From the NCBI GenBank assembly GCA_900540375.1, contig UQFS01000012.1:1-64000 (forward strand): DNA of 64,000 bases, written 5' to 3'. Position numbers and translations under genes: made by a program. The number at the start of each line of letters is the position of its first letter. Positions within the stretch are counted from its first letter, which is position 1. The notes below the pieces were generated by a model, which was not told where the DNA came from, ran no database searches, and saw only the letters and a list, made by a program, of their open reading frames with translations. This document shows positions 42,411 through 50,867 of this stretch, piece after piece. This DNA comes from an uncultured Prevotella sp. Lineage in GTDB: Bacteria; Bacteroidota; Bacteroidia; Bacteroidales; Bacteroidaceae.

Positions 42411-43008
42411 TGACGGGCGTGTTGACTTGGGCATTCTTCAGTACGATGTCGGTGGTGTCGCCGTTTTTCTCGACCATGCGCACGCCACGCACCATCGACG
42501 CCTTCATGTCGAAGTAGACCGTGATGGTGTTGAACATCTGTCGCATGGGATTTTTTTTCGGCTTTAATATCGCTTTCCAGTTATTACCGGAACCCTGTAG
42601 TGTGACGTTGAAGTCGCGGTTGTTAGACACGCAGGTGCCCAGCACGCTGCTCATCATGATGCGCGTGATCTCCTTGAACATCTTGCTCTGCGCCACGTTG
42701 ATCTTGTTGCTGCCTTTCGTATTCTTCAGCCATACGGTCTGCCCGTTGAGGATGAAGATATACTGATAAGGCGTGGTGTATTCCCACCGCAGCTTGTCGG
42801 GACGGCTGTAGTACATCTTTCCGTGTGACACCATCTTGCTCTTGAGCATCTTCAACTGCTTGGTCTGTACGAAATCGCAGGTCAGTGTGCTCATGTGCGC
42901 TGCCACTTGGTTGATGCGCTGCCGCACCTGAGCCTCGGTGTAGTTCTGACTCCATGCTGCTGTCAGCCCGCAGACGAGGAGCAGCATCATAAGAATGATC
43001 TTTCTCAT
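42385..43008 (-). CDS. LolA-like outer-membrane lipoprotein carrier
   Basis: A 207-residue periplasmic carrier (signal peptide MRKIILMMLLLVCGLTAAWS). The LolA-type beta-barrel-cap fold is suggested by CDFVQTKQLKMLKSKMVSHG, KMYYSRPDKLRWEYTTPYQY and IFILNGQTVW. LolA homologues in aryl polyene clusters probably move the hydrophobic product, rather than lipoproteins, across the periplasm (inference in the literature, from memory). It stands with an SMR-like transporter upstream and a small exported protein downstream. Confidence 0.85.
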   Translation of the reverse strand: MRKIILMMLLLVCGLTAAWSQNYTEAQVRQRINQVAAHMSTLTCDFVQTKQLKMLKSKMVSHGKMYYSRPDKLRWEYTTPYQYIFILNGQTVWLKNTKGSNKINVAQSKMFKEITRIMMSSVLGTCVSNNRDFNVTLQGSGNNWKAILKPKKNPMRQMFNTITVYFDMKASMVRGVRMVEKNGDTTDIVLKNAQVNTPVNAKVFSLH

Positions 43009-43074
43009 ATATATATCTTTATATTTTTATAGACTTATCTTTTTTGTATCCTTATATAAACACGTCATCTCTGT

Positions 43075-43431
43075 CTATCTCACCGCTACAAGACTGCAAC
43101 CGACCATGATGAGCAGTACGCCCAACCATTGCGTGAGGGACACACTTTCATGGAAGAAGACGATGGCGGCGATCATGCCGAAGACATAGCTCAGCGAGAT
43201 CATCGGATAGGCGATGCTCAGTGGGAAGGTCTTGACCATGTACATCCACAGCAGGGAGGCAGCCAGGAAACAGAGACCACACAGGGCGAACGGCCAGTTG
43301 ACGAGCAGCTTGCCCCAGAAGCGCCATGTCCACGAGAAAGTACCCATGCGCGCCAAGGCCACCTTCAGGAAAACCTGGCCGGCTGCCAACAAGATGCTCT
43401 GCACGAGAGCGAGGGGGAGTATCTTCCACAT
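43075..43431 (-). CDS. SMR/EamA-like small transporter
   Basis: A 118-residue protein with four membrane helices (MWKILPLALVQSILLAAGQV, FGKL/LVNWPFALCGLCFLAA, FPLSIAYPMISLSYVFGMIA and WLGVLLIMVGCSLVA). It has the dimensions of small multidrug resistance proteins and of ArnE/ArnF-like flippases for lipid-linked sugars. In this cluster it may flip a lipid intermediate. The Met at 43431 gives the natural start; the previous gene ends at 43444. Confidence 0.75.
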   Translation of the reverse strand: MWKILPLALVQSILLAAGQVFLKVALARMGTFSWTWRFWGKLLVNWPFALCGLCFLAASLLWMYMVKTFPLSIAYPMISLSYVFGMIAAIVFFHESVSLTQWLGVLLIMVGCSLVAVR

Positions 43432-43443
43432 AGTCATGAGCGT

Positions 43444-45246
43444 TTACGATGTGTGCGATGGCTGGTGGGCTATGGTAAGCACCTCTGCCACGCTGCGCAC
43501 GTCGGGTTCTGCCTTGGCTCCTAACTGCTGCATGAGGCTGGAGAACAGCGGCGTGGTCTCGTCGTGGCTGCCGACGAGTACCGAGCGACAGCGGCCGAGA
43601 CGCAGCAACAGGCGTGCCTGATAGCGTGCCCAGTCGAGCGAGCGATCGCCCTGCGTGAAGGTGGTGTTGAAACCGTGGTCGCGGAGATGGATGGCGACGG
43701 TACTTCCGAGGGTGTTGTGCGTGCTCTGCATGAAGAGGGTAGGGCTGAGGCTCTCCTCGCCCTCGGTGAGTTGTTGCAAGAGTTGTTCGCTGGCGTCGAG
43801 ACTGCCCCACGTCGTGGCGGTGACGATGGCGTCGGGCTGAGCGATGTCTGCCTGTTGCAGGGTTTGCAGCGAAGTGAGCATTGTGCTCTTCATCAGCTTG
43901 CCCATGCGGCGCGTCTCCATCGGGCGCACAAACTGCCTGAGGTCTTTGAGGGCTTCCACGCTGCTGTTTTCCACATGCGCCGCTACCACGATGTCGTCGT
44001 CGGACAGCAGCGTTTCGTCGCGCGTCTCGGTTGGCCGGTCCGTGAAGAGCAGTGCCGTGTCGTTGCCGCCGAAGCCGAAGACATTGACCAGCACGCCGTG
44101 GGCGGGGGTGCGGAGCGTATGGCCTAAAGGCGTGATGCCGCCGTCTATGGCTTGTGAAAATCCTACGTTGCCGGGAACAAAGCCGTGGCAGAGCGCCATC
44201 ACGGCCACCACGGCGGAGAGTCCGCCTGCTGCGCTCGTCGTGTGACCGGTGTAGCCTTTCGTGCTCGACACCAGGGGCAGATCATCTCCAAAGACGGCCT
44301 TCAAGGCTTCGCTCTCACTGGCGTCATTGTTCGGTGTACCCGTACCGTGGGCGTGAATCCACTGGATGTCCTTAGTGCCGACGCCTGCCATGTCCATCGC
44401 CTCGCGCATAGCCAGCTGTGCACCGGTGTCTTCCGGTGATGAGGCCGTCTGATGATAGGCATCGCAAGTGTTGGCGTAGCCACTGAGCCAAGCCTTTACC
44501 TCTTTATGTTCCTTGCGTGCGTCGTCCTCGCGTTGCAGCACGACGTAACCGGCACCCTCGCCAAGATTCAGTCCCGCCCGCGTGTTGTCGAAGGGGCGGC
44601 ACGGCTGATGGTCGAGGATCATCAGGGCGTTGAAGCCGTTGAGATGGAAGCGTGAGAGGGCTTCAGTACCGCCGCAGACCACCATGTCGGCGTCGCCGGC
44701 ACGCAGCATGTCGGCACCGAGAAGAATCGCATTGGCGGCAGACGAACAGGCAGTGGACAGCGTGGTGTAGTCGGTGAACAGTCCGAAGTGCTCTGCTATG
44801 TCCTTTGTGCATGTGCCACCATCGTGATGGAGCAAGCAGGGAAGGGCTTTGCCTGAGTCACGCATCTCGGCAAAGTACGCCTCGGTGATGTCCATTCCGC
44901 CGACCGTGGTACCCGATATGAGCACCACACGGCGGCGGGGAGCATTGTCGTCGGTGCTGTTTTCCTGCTTTGAGAGGCGTGCCTCGGCAAGTGCTTCCTT
45001 CACGGCCATCATGCCGAGCAGCGCTGTACGGCTTACCTCCTGCTGTGTCGGGATGGCGAGGGTGCGCTTCATCTCGTCGTTGCTCATCTTCACTTCGCCG
45101 ACCGGGAGTTCCGTGTGCGTGGTCTGTAGATAGCGCACGGTACCGATCCCCGACTGTTCGTCGAGGAGCGAGGCGAGGGTCTCGTGCTGGTCGCGGCCGA
45201 TTGCCGAGACGATGCCGATGCCGGTGACTACGATAGGGCGCTGCAT
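43444..45246 (-). CDS. Beta-ketoacyl-ACP synthase fused to a chain-length-factor-like domain
   Basis: A 600-residue two-part protein. Residues 1-410 are a FabF-type ketosynthase with catalytic C167 (STACSSA), H300 (HAHGTGTP) and H335 (KGYTGHTT). From about 440 to 560 a second domain appears with the pattern of the 'Ketoacyl-synt_2'/chain-length-factor family: TTWGSLDASEQLL, FMQSTHNTLGSTVAIHLRDH and FNTTFTQGDRSLD. In other clusters the ketosynthase and its partner are separate proteins, so the fusion could make a fixed 1:1 complex. The gene is coupled to the acyl carrier protein gene (it starts at the base where that gene's stop codon ends). Confidence 0.85.
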   Translation of the reverse strand: MQRPIVVTGIGIVSAIGRDQHETLASLLDEQSGIGTVRYLQTTHTELPVGEVKMSNDEMKRTLAIPTQQEVSRTALLGMMAVKEALAEARLSKQENSTDDNAPRRRVVLISGTTVGGMDITEAYFAEMRDSGKALPCLLHHDGGTCTKDIAEHFGLFTDYTTLSTACSSAANAILLGADMLRAGDADMVVCGGTEALSRFHLNGFNALMILDHQPCRPFDNTRAGLNLGEGAGYVVLQREDDARKEHKEVKAWLSGYANTCDAYHQTASSPEDTGAQLAMREAMDMAGVGTKDIQWIHAHGTGTPNNDASESEALKAVFGDDLPLVSSTKGYTGHTTSAAGGLSAVVAVMALCHGFVPGNVGFSQAIDGGITPLGHTLRTPAHGVLVNVFGFGGNDTALLFTDRPTETRDETLLSDDDIVVAAHVENSSVEALKDLRQFVRPMETRRMGKLMKSTMLTSLQTLQQADIAQPDAIVTATTWGSLDASEQLLQQLTEGEESLSPTLFMQSTHNTLGSTVAIHLRDHGFNTTFTQGDRSLDWARYQARLLLRLGRCRSVLVGSHDETTPLFSSLMQQLGAKAEPDVRSVAEVLTIAHQPSHTS

Positions 45247-45503
45247 TATTTCTTGCGGTTCTTGGCGACATAGTCCGCCATGGTCTGTATGCTCTTGAAG
45301 ATTTCCTTGCCTTCAGCAGCGCTGGACAGACGGATGCCATAGTGTTTCTCCATCAGTACGATGAGTTCCAGCGCGTCGATGGAGTCGAGTCCGAGACCCT
45401 CGCCGAAGAGGGGAGCCTCGTCGTCGATGTCGTCGGGAGTTATATCCTCAAGGTTCAAAGCCTCGATGATGTATTGCTTGAGTTCTGTATTTAAATCAGC
45501 CAT
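45246..45503 (-). CDS. Acyl carrier protein A
   Basis: An 85-residue acidic four-helix protein. The phosphopantetheine attachment Ser is S41 in GLGLDSIDALEL. It is dedicated to the cluster because it lies next to the ketosynthase-chain-length-factor gene. The upstream gap contains a long low-complexity repeat (45504-45622). Confidence 0.9.
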   Translation of the reverse strand: MADLNTELKQYIIEALNLEDITPDDIDDEAPLFGEGLGLDSIDALELIVLMEKHYGIRLSSAAEGKEIFKSIQTMADYVAKNRKK

Positions 45504-45622
45504 AATAGGAATGTTGAATGTTCAGTGTTGAATGATGAATGATTCTGAATGACGAAAGTTCAGTGTTGAATGTTGAATTCTTCTAATGTCGAATGTTCAA
45601 TGTTGATTGTTGAATGGAGTGG
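45504..45622. repeat. Low-complexity GAATGTTGAATG repeat, copy 2
   Basis: About 118 bases built from GAATGTTGAATG, TTCAGTGTTGAATGATGAAT and similar words, with at least eight GTTGAATG-type units. It fills the space between two genes of one operon. Confidence 0.85.
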
Positions 45623-45670
45623 CGGACTATAACGAAGTGAGCTATGATTCCGATAAACAGAGAAGCCTGA

Positions 45671-47407
45671 CTATGTCCGGTGCAAGAGTTGCATCTTTGC
45701 AAAATAGTTCTCGTCGTTTTCCGCATCCACCCAGCCCGTCAGCAAGTATTTGGATGGGAGCCGCTCGGCACAGACTTGGACGAGACGCTGCAGCTCGGAC
45801 TCGTTGTAACGGGGCAGATAGATGAACGTCGTCTCGGCGTGAAGCTGGTGACGGATGGCGATCTCGCCCGTGACAATATTCGGCAGGGTGTAGATGAAAC
45901 GCTCGGGACTGGGATAGAAGTCTTCGGGCGTGGCGATCGTGCGGAGGTAGTTGCGGTCCGCGACAACCGAACCGTGGCGGCCGAAGAGCACGACGGCACA
46001 ATCTGATGTTGCCGCTTCTCCCTTGTCCGCATCCGCTTTCAGCAGCATCTCTGAGGCAAGGAAGCCTACGCGCGACAGCATATCCATCTTGTAGAACCGT
46101 GGATAGTTGCCCACCTCGTTCTTGTAGAGTTCAGTCAACAGAGCCTTTCCGGTTGTCTGGCAAGGCCGCTCGTGATCGTCTACAGCGACGCGAGTGGGCG
46201 TGATCTCTACCTGATGGAGACTCTCGACTTTTGCCAGCATGCTTTCAGAGGAGGTTTCCGACGGTAAAACAGTGGTTTCACGCGTCGTGCCTGCCACCGA
46301 ATCTTTGTCAAACCACACCGCAGCGTTGGAACCACCGAAGCCGGATAGCATCTTGATGAACGCTTTCTTCTGCGTCGGCAGTGGCGCCGTGGTGACCCGG
46401 ATGGGCGCAGACACGCCCCGCTCGCTGTAGCCGAGTGTTGTTGGGATGACGCTCTGGTCGAGAGCCGCCATCATCAGCGCGGACTCCAAAACGCCGCAGG
46501 CGCCCATCGTGTGACCGAAATAAGCCTTCAAGCCCACCACCGGCACGCTCTCCAGTCCGGCACGCTCGATGGCTACGCTTTCCATCTGGTCGTTGAATAA
46601 TGTCGCCGTGCCATGTGCACTGACACAGGCCAGCCGCTGAGCGTCGTGACCTTGCAGGATGCTCTCCAAGGCGCGCCAGGCGCCCTCGGCTTTCGGAGAG
46701 GGAGAAGTGAGGTGATAAGCGTCGTTGGCCATCGCACCCGCTTCGAGTCGCCAGCGTGTGGTGGTGCTTTCATTGCGTCGCAGGATGATCGTCGCCGCGG
46801 CCTCGCCGAGGTTCAAGCCCGTGCGCTCGATGTCGAAGGGGCGGCAGCGGTGGTCCGACATCGCCTTGAGTGCTTGGAAGCCGCTGACGATGAAAGCACT
46901 CTGCACTTCCGCTCCGCAGACGATGACGCTTTCGCACTCGCCCGCCTGCAACAGCCGCGAGGCAACGAACAAAGCCGAAAGACCGGAGATGCACGCATTG
47001 TCGACAACGAGCGGATGACCGTCGAGACCGAGCTGACCATCCAGCATATCTGCACTTGCCGACGGCGGTAGGGCCACATCATCGTCGATCGGACTGATGG
47101 TCAGAGCCTCGACATTGCCCTTCGTGGTACTGAGTACGAGGCGCGTCCGGCACCGGTCGATGTCCGGTGTCTCGCCTAATGCTTGCCTGATAGAGGCCAG
47201 TGCGAGCGAGACAAAGCGCGGTTGTCCCGGCAACATCCAGCGTCGCGCCTGCTCATCACTGAACAGTGCGGCCTGGAAAGCGTAGGGCAATCCCCAGCGT
47301 CCGCTCCAAAGACGGACGGCAGAGTCGCCGCGCAGCACGGCAGCCAGATTCGCCGCTGTGGTCTCGCCCAACGGCGAGAGGATGTTTGTCGACAGGATTT
47401 CGATCAT
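45671..47407 (-). CDS. Second beta-ketoacyl synthase with C-terminal extra domain
   Basis: A 578-residue ketosynthase. C139 (DNACISGLSA), H265 (SAHGTATLFND) and H299 (KAYFGHTMGACG) form a complete Cys-His-His triad, although the sequence around the Cys differs from FabF (ISG for SSS). The fold ends near residue 390. The remaining 190 residues contain ECAVVLFGRHGSVV-like and FIYTLPNIVTGEIAIRHQLH phrases, the latter like a ketoacyl-synthase N-terminal/thiolase-like domain. So this protein, as its neighbour at 43.4-45.2 kb, has a second, probably inactive, domain. Its start overlaps the thioesterase stop (ATGA). Confidence 0.8.
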   Translation of the reverse strand: MIEILSTNILSPLGETTAANLAAVLRGDSAVRLWSGRWGLPYAFQAALFSDEQARRWMLPGQPRFVSLALASIRQALGETPDIDRCRTRLVLSTTKGNVEALTISPIDDDVALPPSASADMLDGQLGLDGHPLVVDNACISGLSALFVASRLLQAGECESVIVCGAEVQSAFIVSGFQALKAMSDHRCRPFDIERTGLNLGEAAATIILRRNESTTTRWRLEAGAMANDAYHLTSPSPKAEGAWRALESILQGHDAQRLACVSAHGTATLFNDQMESVAIERAGLESVPVVGLKAYFGHTMGACGVLESALMMAALDQSVIPTTLGYSERGVSAPIRVTTAPLPTQKKAFIKMLSGFGGSNAAVWFDKDSVAGTTRETTVLPSETSSESMLAKVESLHQVEITPTRVAVDDHERPCQTTGKALLTELYKNEVGNYPRFYKMDMLSRVGFLASEMLLKADADKGEAATSDCAVVLFGRHGSVVADRNYLRTIATPEDFYPSPERFIYTLPNIVTGEIAIRHQLHAETTFIYLPRYNESELQRLVQVCAERLPSKYLLTGWVDAENDENYFAKMQLLHRT

Positions 47408-47850
47408 TCCGCAAATACTCCCCATTGCTTCTGCCATTCCTGATAGAACTCAGGACGATACAGAATGATTTGATAATCAGTGTCGATAAATGCCTGCACG
47501 GAGTGACCCGTGGCCATGAGATCACCGGTCTCGGTATTGTAGATCTCATAGTCGAAGATGACCTTCGCGGCGATCGTGGGACGGTAGATGATGTCGATGC
47601 GTGGCTTGCTGCCATAGCGCAGCGGCTTGTGGTAACGGATCGTCTCCTCCACAATCGGCGCATAGCAATGGTGGTGGAAATAGTTCATATAGTCAAGTCC
47701 GTATTTCGCACCGAAGGCCTCACGCGCGTCTTCGAGATAGAGCGCGTAGGAACCGTGCCACACCACATTCATCGAGTCCACCTCACTGAAGCGGATGTCG
47801 AAGGTCTTCGACGCCCTGAGCTCCTTGAGCCCTTTAAGTGTTTCTTTCAT
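47404..47850 (-). CDS. Acyl-CoA/ACP thioesterase (4HBT hotdog)
   Basis: A 148-residue single-hotdog protein. RFSEVDSMNVVWHGSYALYL, with the D-x3-V-V-W-H-G signature and the following EDAREAF, is characteristic of the 4-hydroxybenzoyl-CoA thioesterase/YbgC family; the Asp in the first motif is the usual catalytic residue. It may release or proof-read chains from the acyl carrier protein. It shares an ATGA overlap with the ketosynthase downstream. Confidence 0.88.
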   Translation of the reverse strand: MKETLKGLKELRASKTFDIRFSEVDSMNVVWHGSYALYLEDAREAFGAKYGLDYMNYFHHHCYAPIVEETIRYHKPLRYGSKPRIDIIYRPTIAAKVIFDYEIYNTETGDLMATGHSVQAFIDTDYQIILYRPEFYQEWQKQWGVFAE

Positions 47851-47950
47851 TTATCTACACCTTATTATATAAATAAGCATTTCCGCTGTATCATCCTGCA
47901 TTTTTCTGTCATAGCGAAAAGCTTCTGTTGGCAGTTTTAACGAAGCCTGC

Positions 47951-48415
47951 TTACTGTTCCTTGACCGCCAGTTTGATCTGCGCTGTTGCCAGCGTCTCTC
48001 CCTCGCAAGTGATTTCCGCATTGGCGAGTGTCATGCCGAGAAGTTGCTGCACCACGGTCACGGTAGTCCGGAATTGCTGTCCGACACGCGGATGGCCGTT
48101 TACCTTCATCTTTCTCACGGCACCGATCACGCCAATCTGCACGCCTGTATTGAGGATATATTTATTGTAGTATCCGATGCGTACGGCACAGGTCTGGGCA
48201 ATGTTCTCTATCATGCCCGTCGTGCGCAAGGCTTCACCGTCAACGAAGAGGTTGTCGGGGCATATCAATGTTTCCGTGACCGTAGTGGTCTCGTCGAACT
48301 GTGTCAGCGTGCCGACCATGACAAAGGGCTCCTGTTGCGGCAACAGCGTATGCACGTCGATGTTGCGCAACACGGTCTCCGTGGGATGAGAATAGTCTGT
48401 CGAGTCTGTATTCAT
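47951..48415 (-). CDS. Hotdog-fold protein of ApeP type (atypical dehydratase)
   Basis: A 154-residue hotdog protein similar in outline to the ApeP-type dehydratases of aryl polyene clusters: DVHTLLPQQEPFVMVGTLTQ and the helix GEALRTTGMIENIAQTCAVR. At the place of the FabZ GHFPG active-site His there is NLFVDG, with no His, while the Glu (MIEN) is kept. It may therefore act only as a partner to another dehydratase. An alternative is a modified active site. A 100-base gap follows before the thioesterase. Confidence 0.7.
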   Translation of the reverse strand: MNTDSTDYSHPTETVLRNIDVHTLLPQQEPFVMVGTLTQFDETTTVTETLICPDNLFVDGEALRTTGMIENIAQTCAVRIGYYNKYILNTGVQIGVIGAVRKMKVNGHPRVGQQFRTTVTVVQQLLGMTLANAEITCEGETLATAQIKLAVKEQ

Positions 48416-48460
48416 CAGTATTTTGTCGTTTCTTGATGATGACCTTTGGGTGAGAAGAGC

Positions 48461-49375
48461 TTAATGCCGGTCTTCTTTCCAAAAGTCAAAGTAGTTGTAC
48501 CACTGTGCGGGATAGCGGTGGAGCAGATGGTCGAGCTCTGCGGCATAGGCGTCGGCGAGCTGCCGGATCTGTTGCTTGCGCGGAGCCTGGCGGTCGTAGT
48601 CGAGCGGGGTGACGTAAGCCGTATATCCATGCAGACTCGTCTTCATCACGTTGACGGCAATGACGGAAAGGCCACGCATTGCCGGAACGGCAAACGGACC
48701 TTGCGGCAGGTCGGCTGTTTGGCCCAACAGCGATACTGTGACCGTGCGCGGAGAGCCGAAGACGCGGTCGGCGGCAATGCTGACGATCTCACCCGAGGAC
48801 AGCGCGCGGTCAATGGCAAAGAGGTGACTCATGTCGTTGCTCGTCGGTATCATGTGGATGTTGGTGGCCTCGAAGACCTGCTGCCGGCCGGCCATCACCG
48901 TGCTCTTCTCGCCGCCGTAGACGAGTGCGTTGAAAGGCTTGCGGTCAGAGACCAGCTCATAGCCCGCCATCTCGAAGCATCCGATGTGTGCGCTGAGCAT
49001 GACGAAACCCTCTGGGCGCGCGGCTAACTGTTTGAAAGCGTCGTAGCCTTCGACCTTCAGCCCGAGGCGCTTGCCGGCATAGAGCGCAAACTTGTCAATG
49101 ACCACTTGCGAGAAGTAGACATGGTTGACATAAGTCTGCCACACTGCCCGCAGCCTGCCCGCATGCCAGCGACGACGGAAATAGCGGTAGGCACAATGGG
49201 CACCGGGGGAGAAGACCAGGCAAAACGGAACCACAAAGACCGCCGCAAAGGCGTACCAGATCGTCACCGGACTGTGGCGCAGAACCACGATGAGCCACCG
49301 AAGCATGCGTTCCGTGCCGAAGGTGTAGCCCTTCCACTGCTGTGTCGCCGCGTCGTCTTTTGCCTTCTTCTGCAT
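48461..49375 (-). CDS. Lipid A-type acyltransferase (LpxL/HtrB family)
   Basis: About 304 residues. A membrane segment is at about 25-55. The HX4E catalytic motif is HIGCFE (in FVMLSAHIGCFEMAGYEL), and DRVFGSPRTVTVSLLG matches the following LpxL family block. Members transfer an acyl chain from acyl-ACP to a lipid acceptor; homologues are common in aryl polyene clusters, where they probably build the lipid anchor of the pigment. The ATG at 49375 is chosen; a GTG at 49390 is possible. Confidence 0.85.
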   Translation of the reverse strand: MQKKAKDDAATQQWKGYTFGTERMLRWLIVVLRHSPVTIWYAFAAVFVVPFCLVFSPGAHCAYRYFRRRWHAGRLRAVWQTYVNHVYFSQVVIDKFALYAGKRLGLKVEGYDAFKQLAARPEGFVMLSAHIGCFEMAGYELVSDRKPFNALVYGGEKSTVMAGRQQVFEATNIHMIPTSNDMSHLFAIDRALSSGEIVSIAADRVFGSPRTVTVSLLGQTADLPQGPFAVPAMRGLSVIAVNVMKTSLHGYTAYVTPLDYDRQAPRKQQIRQLADAYAAELDHLLHRYPAQWYNYFDFWKEDRH

Positions 49376-49401
49376 TCTGCTGCGCTCCACGCTATGCTTT
49401 C

Positions 49402-49644
49402 TTATTCCACTTTCCTCTCGATGTAGTCGCAGAAGTCTTTCAGCGTAACGACACCTTTCATCTCTTCGGGTTTGATCTTAAAGCCAAAGTTCTTCTCCAC
49501 GATGACGACGATGTCGACAAAGTCAAGGCTGTCGATACCGAGATCGTCCTTGAGTTTAGCCCCCGGCCTGATTTTCTCCTCGTCGATTTCCAGTTCGTCG
49601 ACCATGAAGTTTCTTACTTTCTCTTCTATTTCTTTTCTTTCCAT
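49402..49644 (-). CDS. Acyl carrier protein B
   Basis: An 80-residue acidic ACP, MERKEIEEKVRNFMVDELEI, with the attachment Ser39 in LGIDSLDFVDI. The ATG at 49644 gives the standard length; an upstream extension to 49716 would be non-homologous. Two ACPs in one cluster is typical of the aryl polyene class, one for starter and one for elongation (inference). Confidence 0.9.
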   Translation of the reverse strand: MERKEIEEKVRNFMVDELEIDEEKIRPGAKLKDDLGIDSLDFVDIVVIVEKNFGFKIKPEEMKGVVTLKDFCDYIERKVE

Positions 49645-49657
49645 AAATGATTGAATA

Positions 49658-50770
49658 TTATTTCTTTTTGGGTTGTCTGACCACGATGATCGAGTGGCCT
49701 TGTCCGAGATGATCATGGATGGTTTCTATTTCCAGTCCGGCGTCGTGGATACATTGCTCCATGTCCTCGGTGTTGTACATCTTAGAATTGCCGTTGGCGA
49801 GGGCGGTGAAGTAGAGCGATGTGAGCGTCAGACACAGCGTGGTGGGCTCGTATTTCTGGCGGTCCCACAGCGTCTCCATGATGTAGATACGTGTCTGGGA
49901 CTTCATCGCCTTGGCGGCACGGCGCAGGATGCTGACGATCTGCGGCATGCTGAAGCAGTCGAGAAACTGACTCATCCAGATAGCGTCAGGGCCGTCGTCC
50001 GTCAAGGGAAACGCCTGTTGCTCATCGAGCAAGTCGATAGGATAGCCCGTGATACGCTCATTGCCGCGGTGCCCTTGGATGTTACCCTGCATCAGCCTGA
50101 TCTGTTGTGGCAGGTCGAGGACGGTGACGCGGGCCTCCGGACTATGGTCTACACAGCGCAGCGCCCACTTGCCCGTGTTGCCGCCGACATCGTAGAGCGT
50201 GCGCACGTGGTGCTCGTCGAAGACAATCCGCAGGGCATCGGGGAACGAGGAATCGCTGTAGAAATGGTCAAAGCCAAACCAACTCTTCTGCACCTCAGTG
50301 GGCAGTGACGACAAGCCCTCGTAGATGGTAGGCCACGATCCGAAGCGGCGCAGGCCCTCAGGCTTACCGTTGCGGAGCGACTCTTCTAAGCGGAACCACC
50401 CTTCATAGTTCACGTCGTGGTTGAAATCGAGGTTTACACGTGTAGCCGGATCATTGAGCAGAAACCATCCCGTCTTCGAGATCGTATAGCGATCGTTGTC
50501 GGGATTGACGAGCACGGTACCGATGGACAGCGAAGCTTCTAACAGGCACTTCACGGCATAGTCGCTCAGATGGGTCTTCTCCACGATCTCCTGACGTGTG
50601 AGTCCTTGTTCACTGTCGCGCAAGAGGTCGAGGATGCCGGACTTCACCATCAGTCGCGATGCCTGAAAAATAGCCGGTCCCCAAGCGATGAACTCGGCCA
50701 GTCTTTGTGCCTCGCGGGCACTGAGATGCTCACGGGTATATCTTTCTTTTAAACTGTCAGACAGATGCAT
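49658..50770 (-). CDS. SAM-dependent O-methyltransferase
   Basis: A 370-residue methyltransferase of the PF00891 plant/polyketide O-methyltransferase type. An N-terminal helical dimerisation and wHTH-like part (about 20-110, with LTRQEIVEKTHLSDYAV) is followed by a Rossmann SAM domain, with YDVGGNTGKWA (194-200 as the glycine loop) and VTVLDLP. The C-terminal IYIMETLWD and GLEIETIHD strands close the fold. It may O-methylate an aryl ring or an acid end of the product. It lies 13 bases from the ACP gene. Confidence 0.87.
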   Translation of the reverse strand: MHLSDSLKERYTREHLSAREAQRLAEFIAWGPAIFQASRLMVKSGILDLLRDSEQGLTRQEIVEKTHLSDYAVKCLLEASLSIGTVLVNPDNDRYTISKTGWFLLNDPATRVNLDFNHDVNYEGWFRLEESLRNGKPEGLRRFGSWPTIYEGLSSLPTEVQKSWFGFDHFYSDSSFPDALRIVFDEHHVRTLYDVGGNTGKWALRCVDHSPEARVTVLDLPQQIRLMQGNIQGHRGNERITGYPIDLLDEQQAFPLTDDGPDAIWMSQFLDCFSMPQIVSILRRAAKAMKSQTRIYIMETLWDRQKYEPTTLCLTLTSLYFTALANGNSKMYNTEDMEQCIHDAGLEIETIHDHLGQGHSIIVVRQPKKK

Positions 50771-50867
50771 AGGGTGATATTCTATGATGTGGTGTTACGA
50801 ATATTGTTTGTCGGGCATTGAAGTATGGATTGTCAGGCGTTGAATCCAGTGGGCCTTCGTATCGCCG

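Noticed and set aside
45504..45622. Possible CRISPR-like array because of regular GTTGAATG units
   Set aside because: Units are short and without spacers of constant length; it is a low-complexity repeat, and no cas gene is present.
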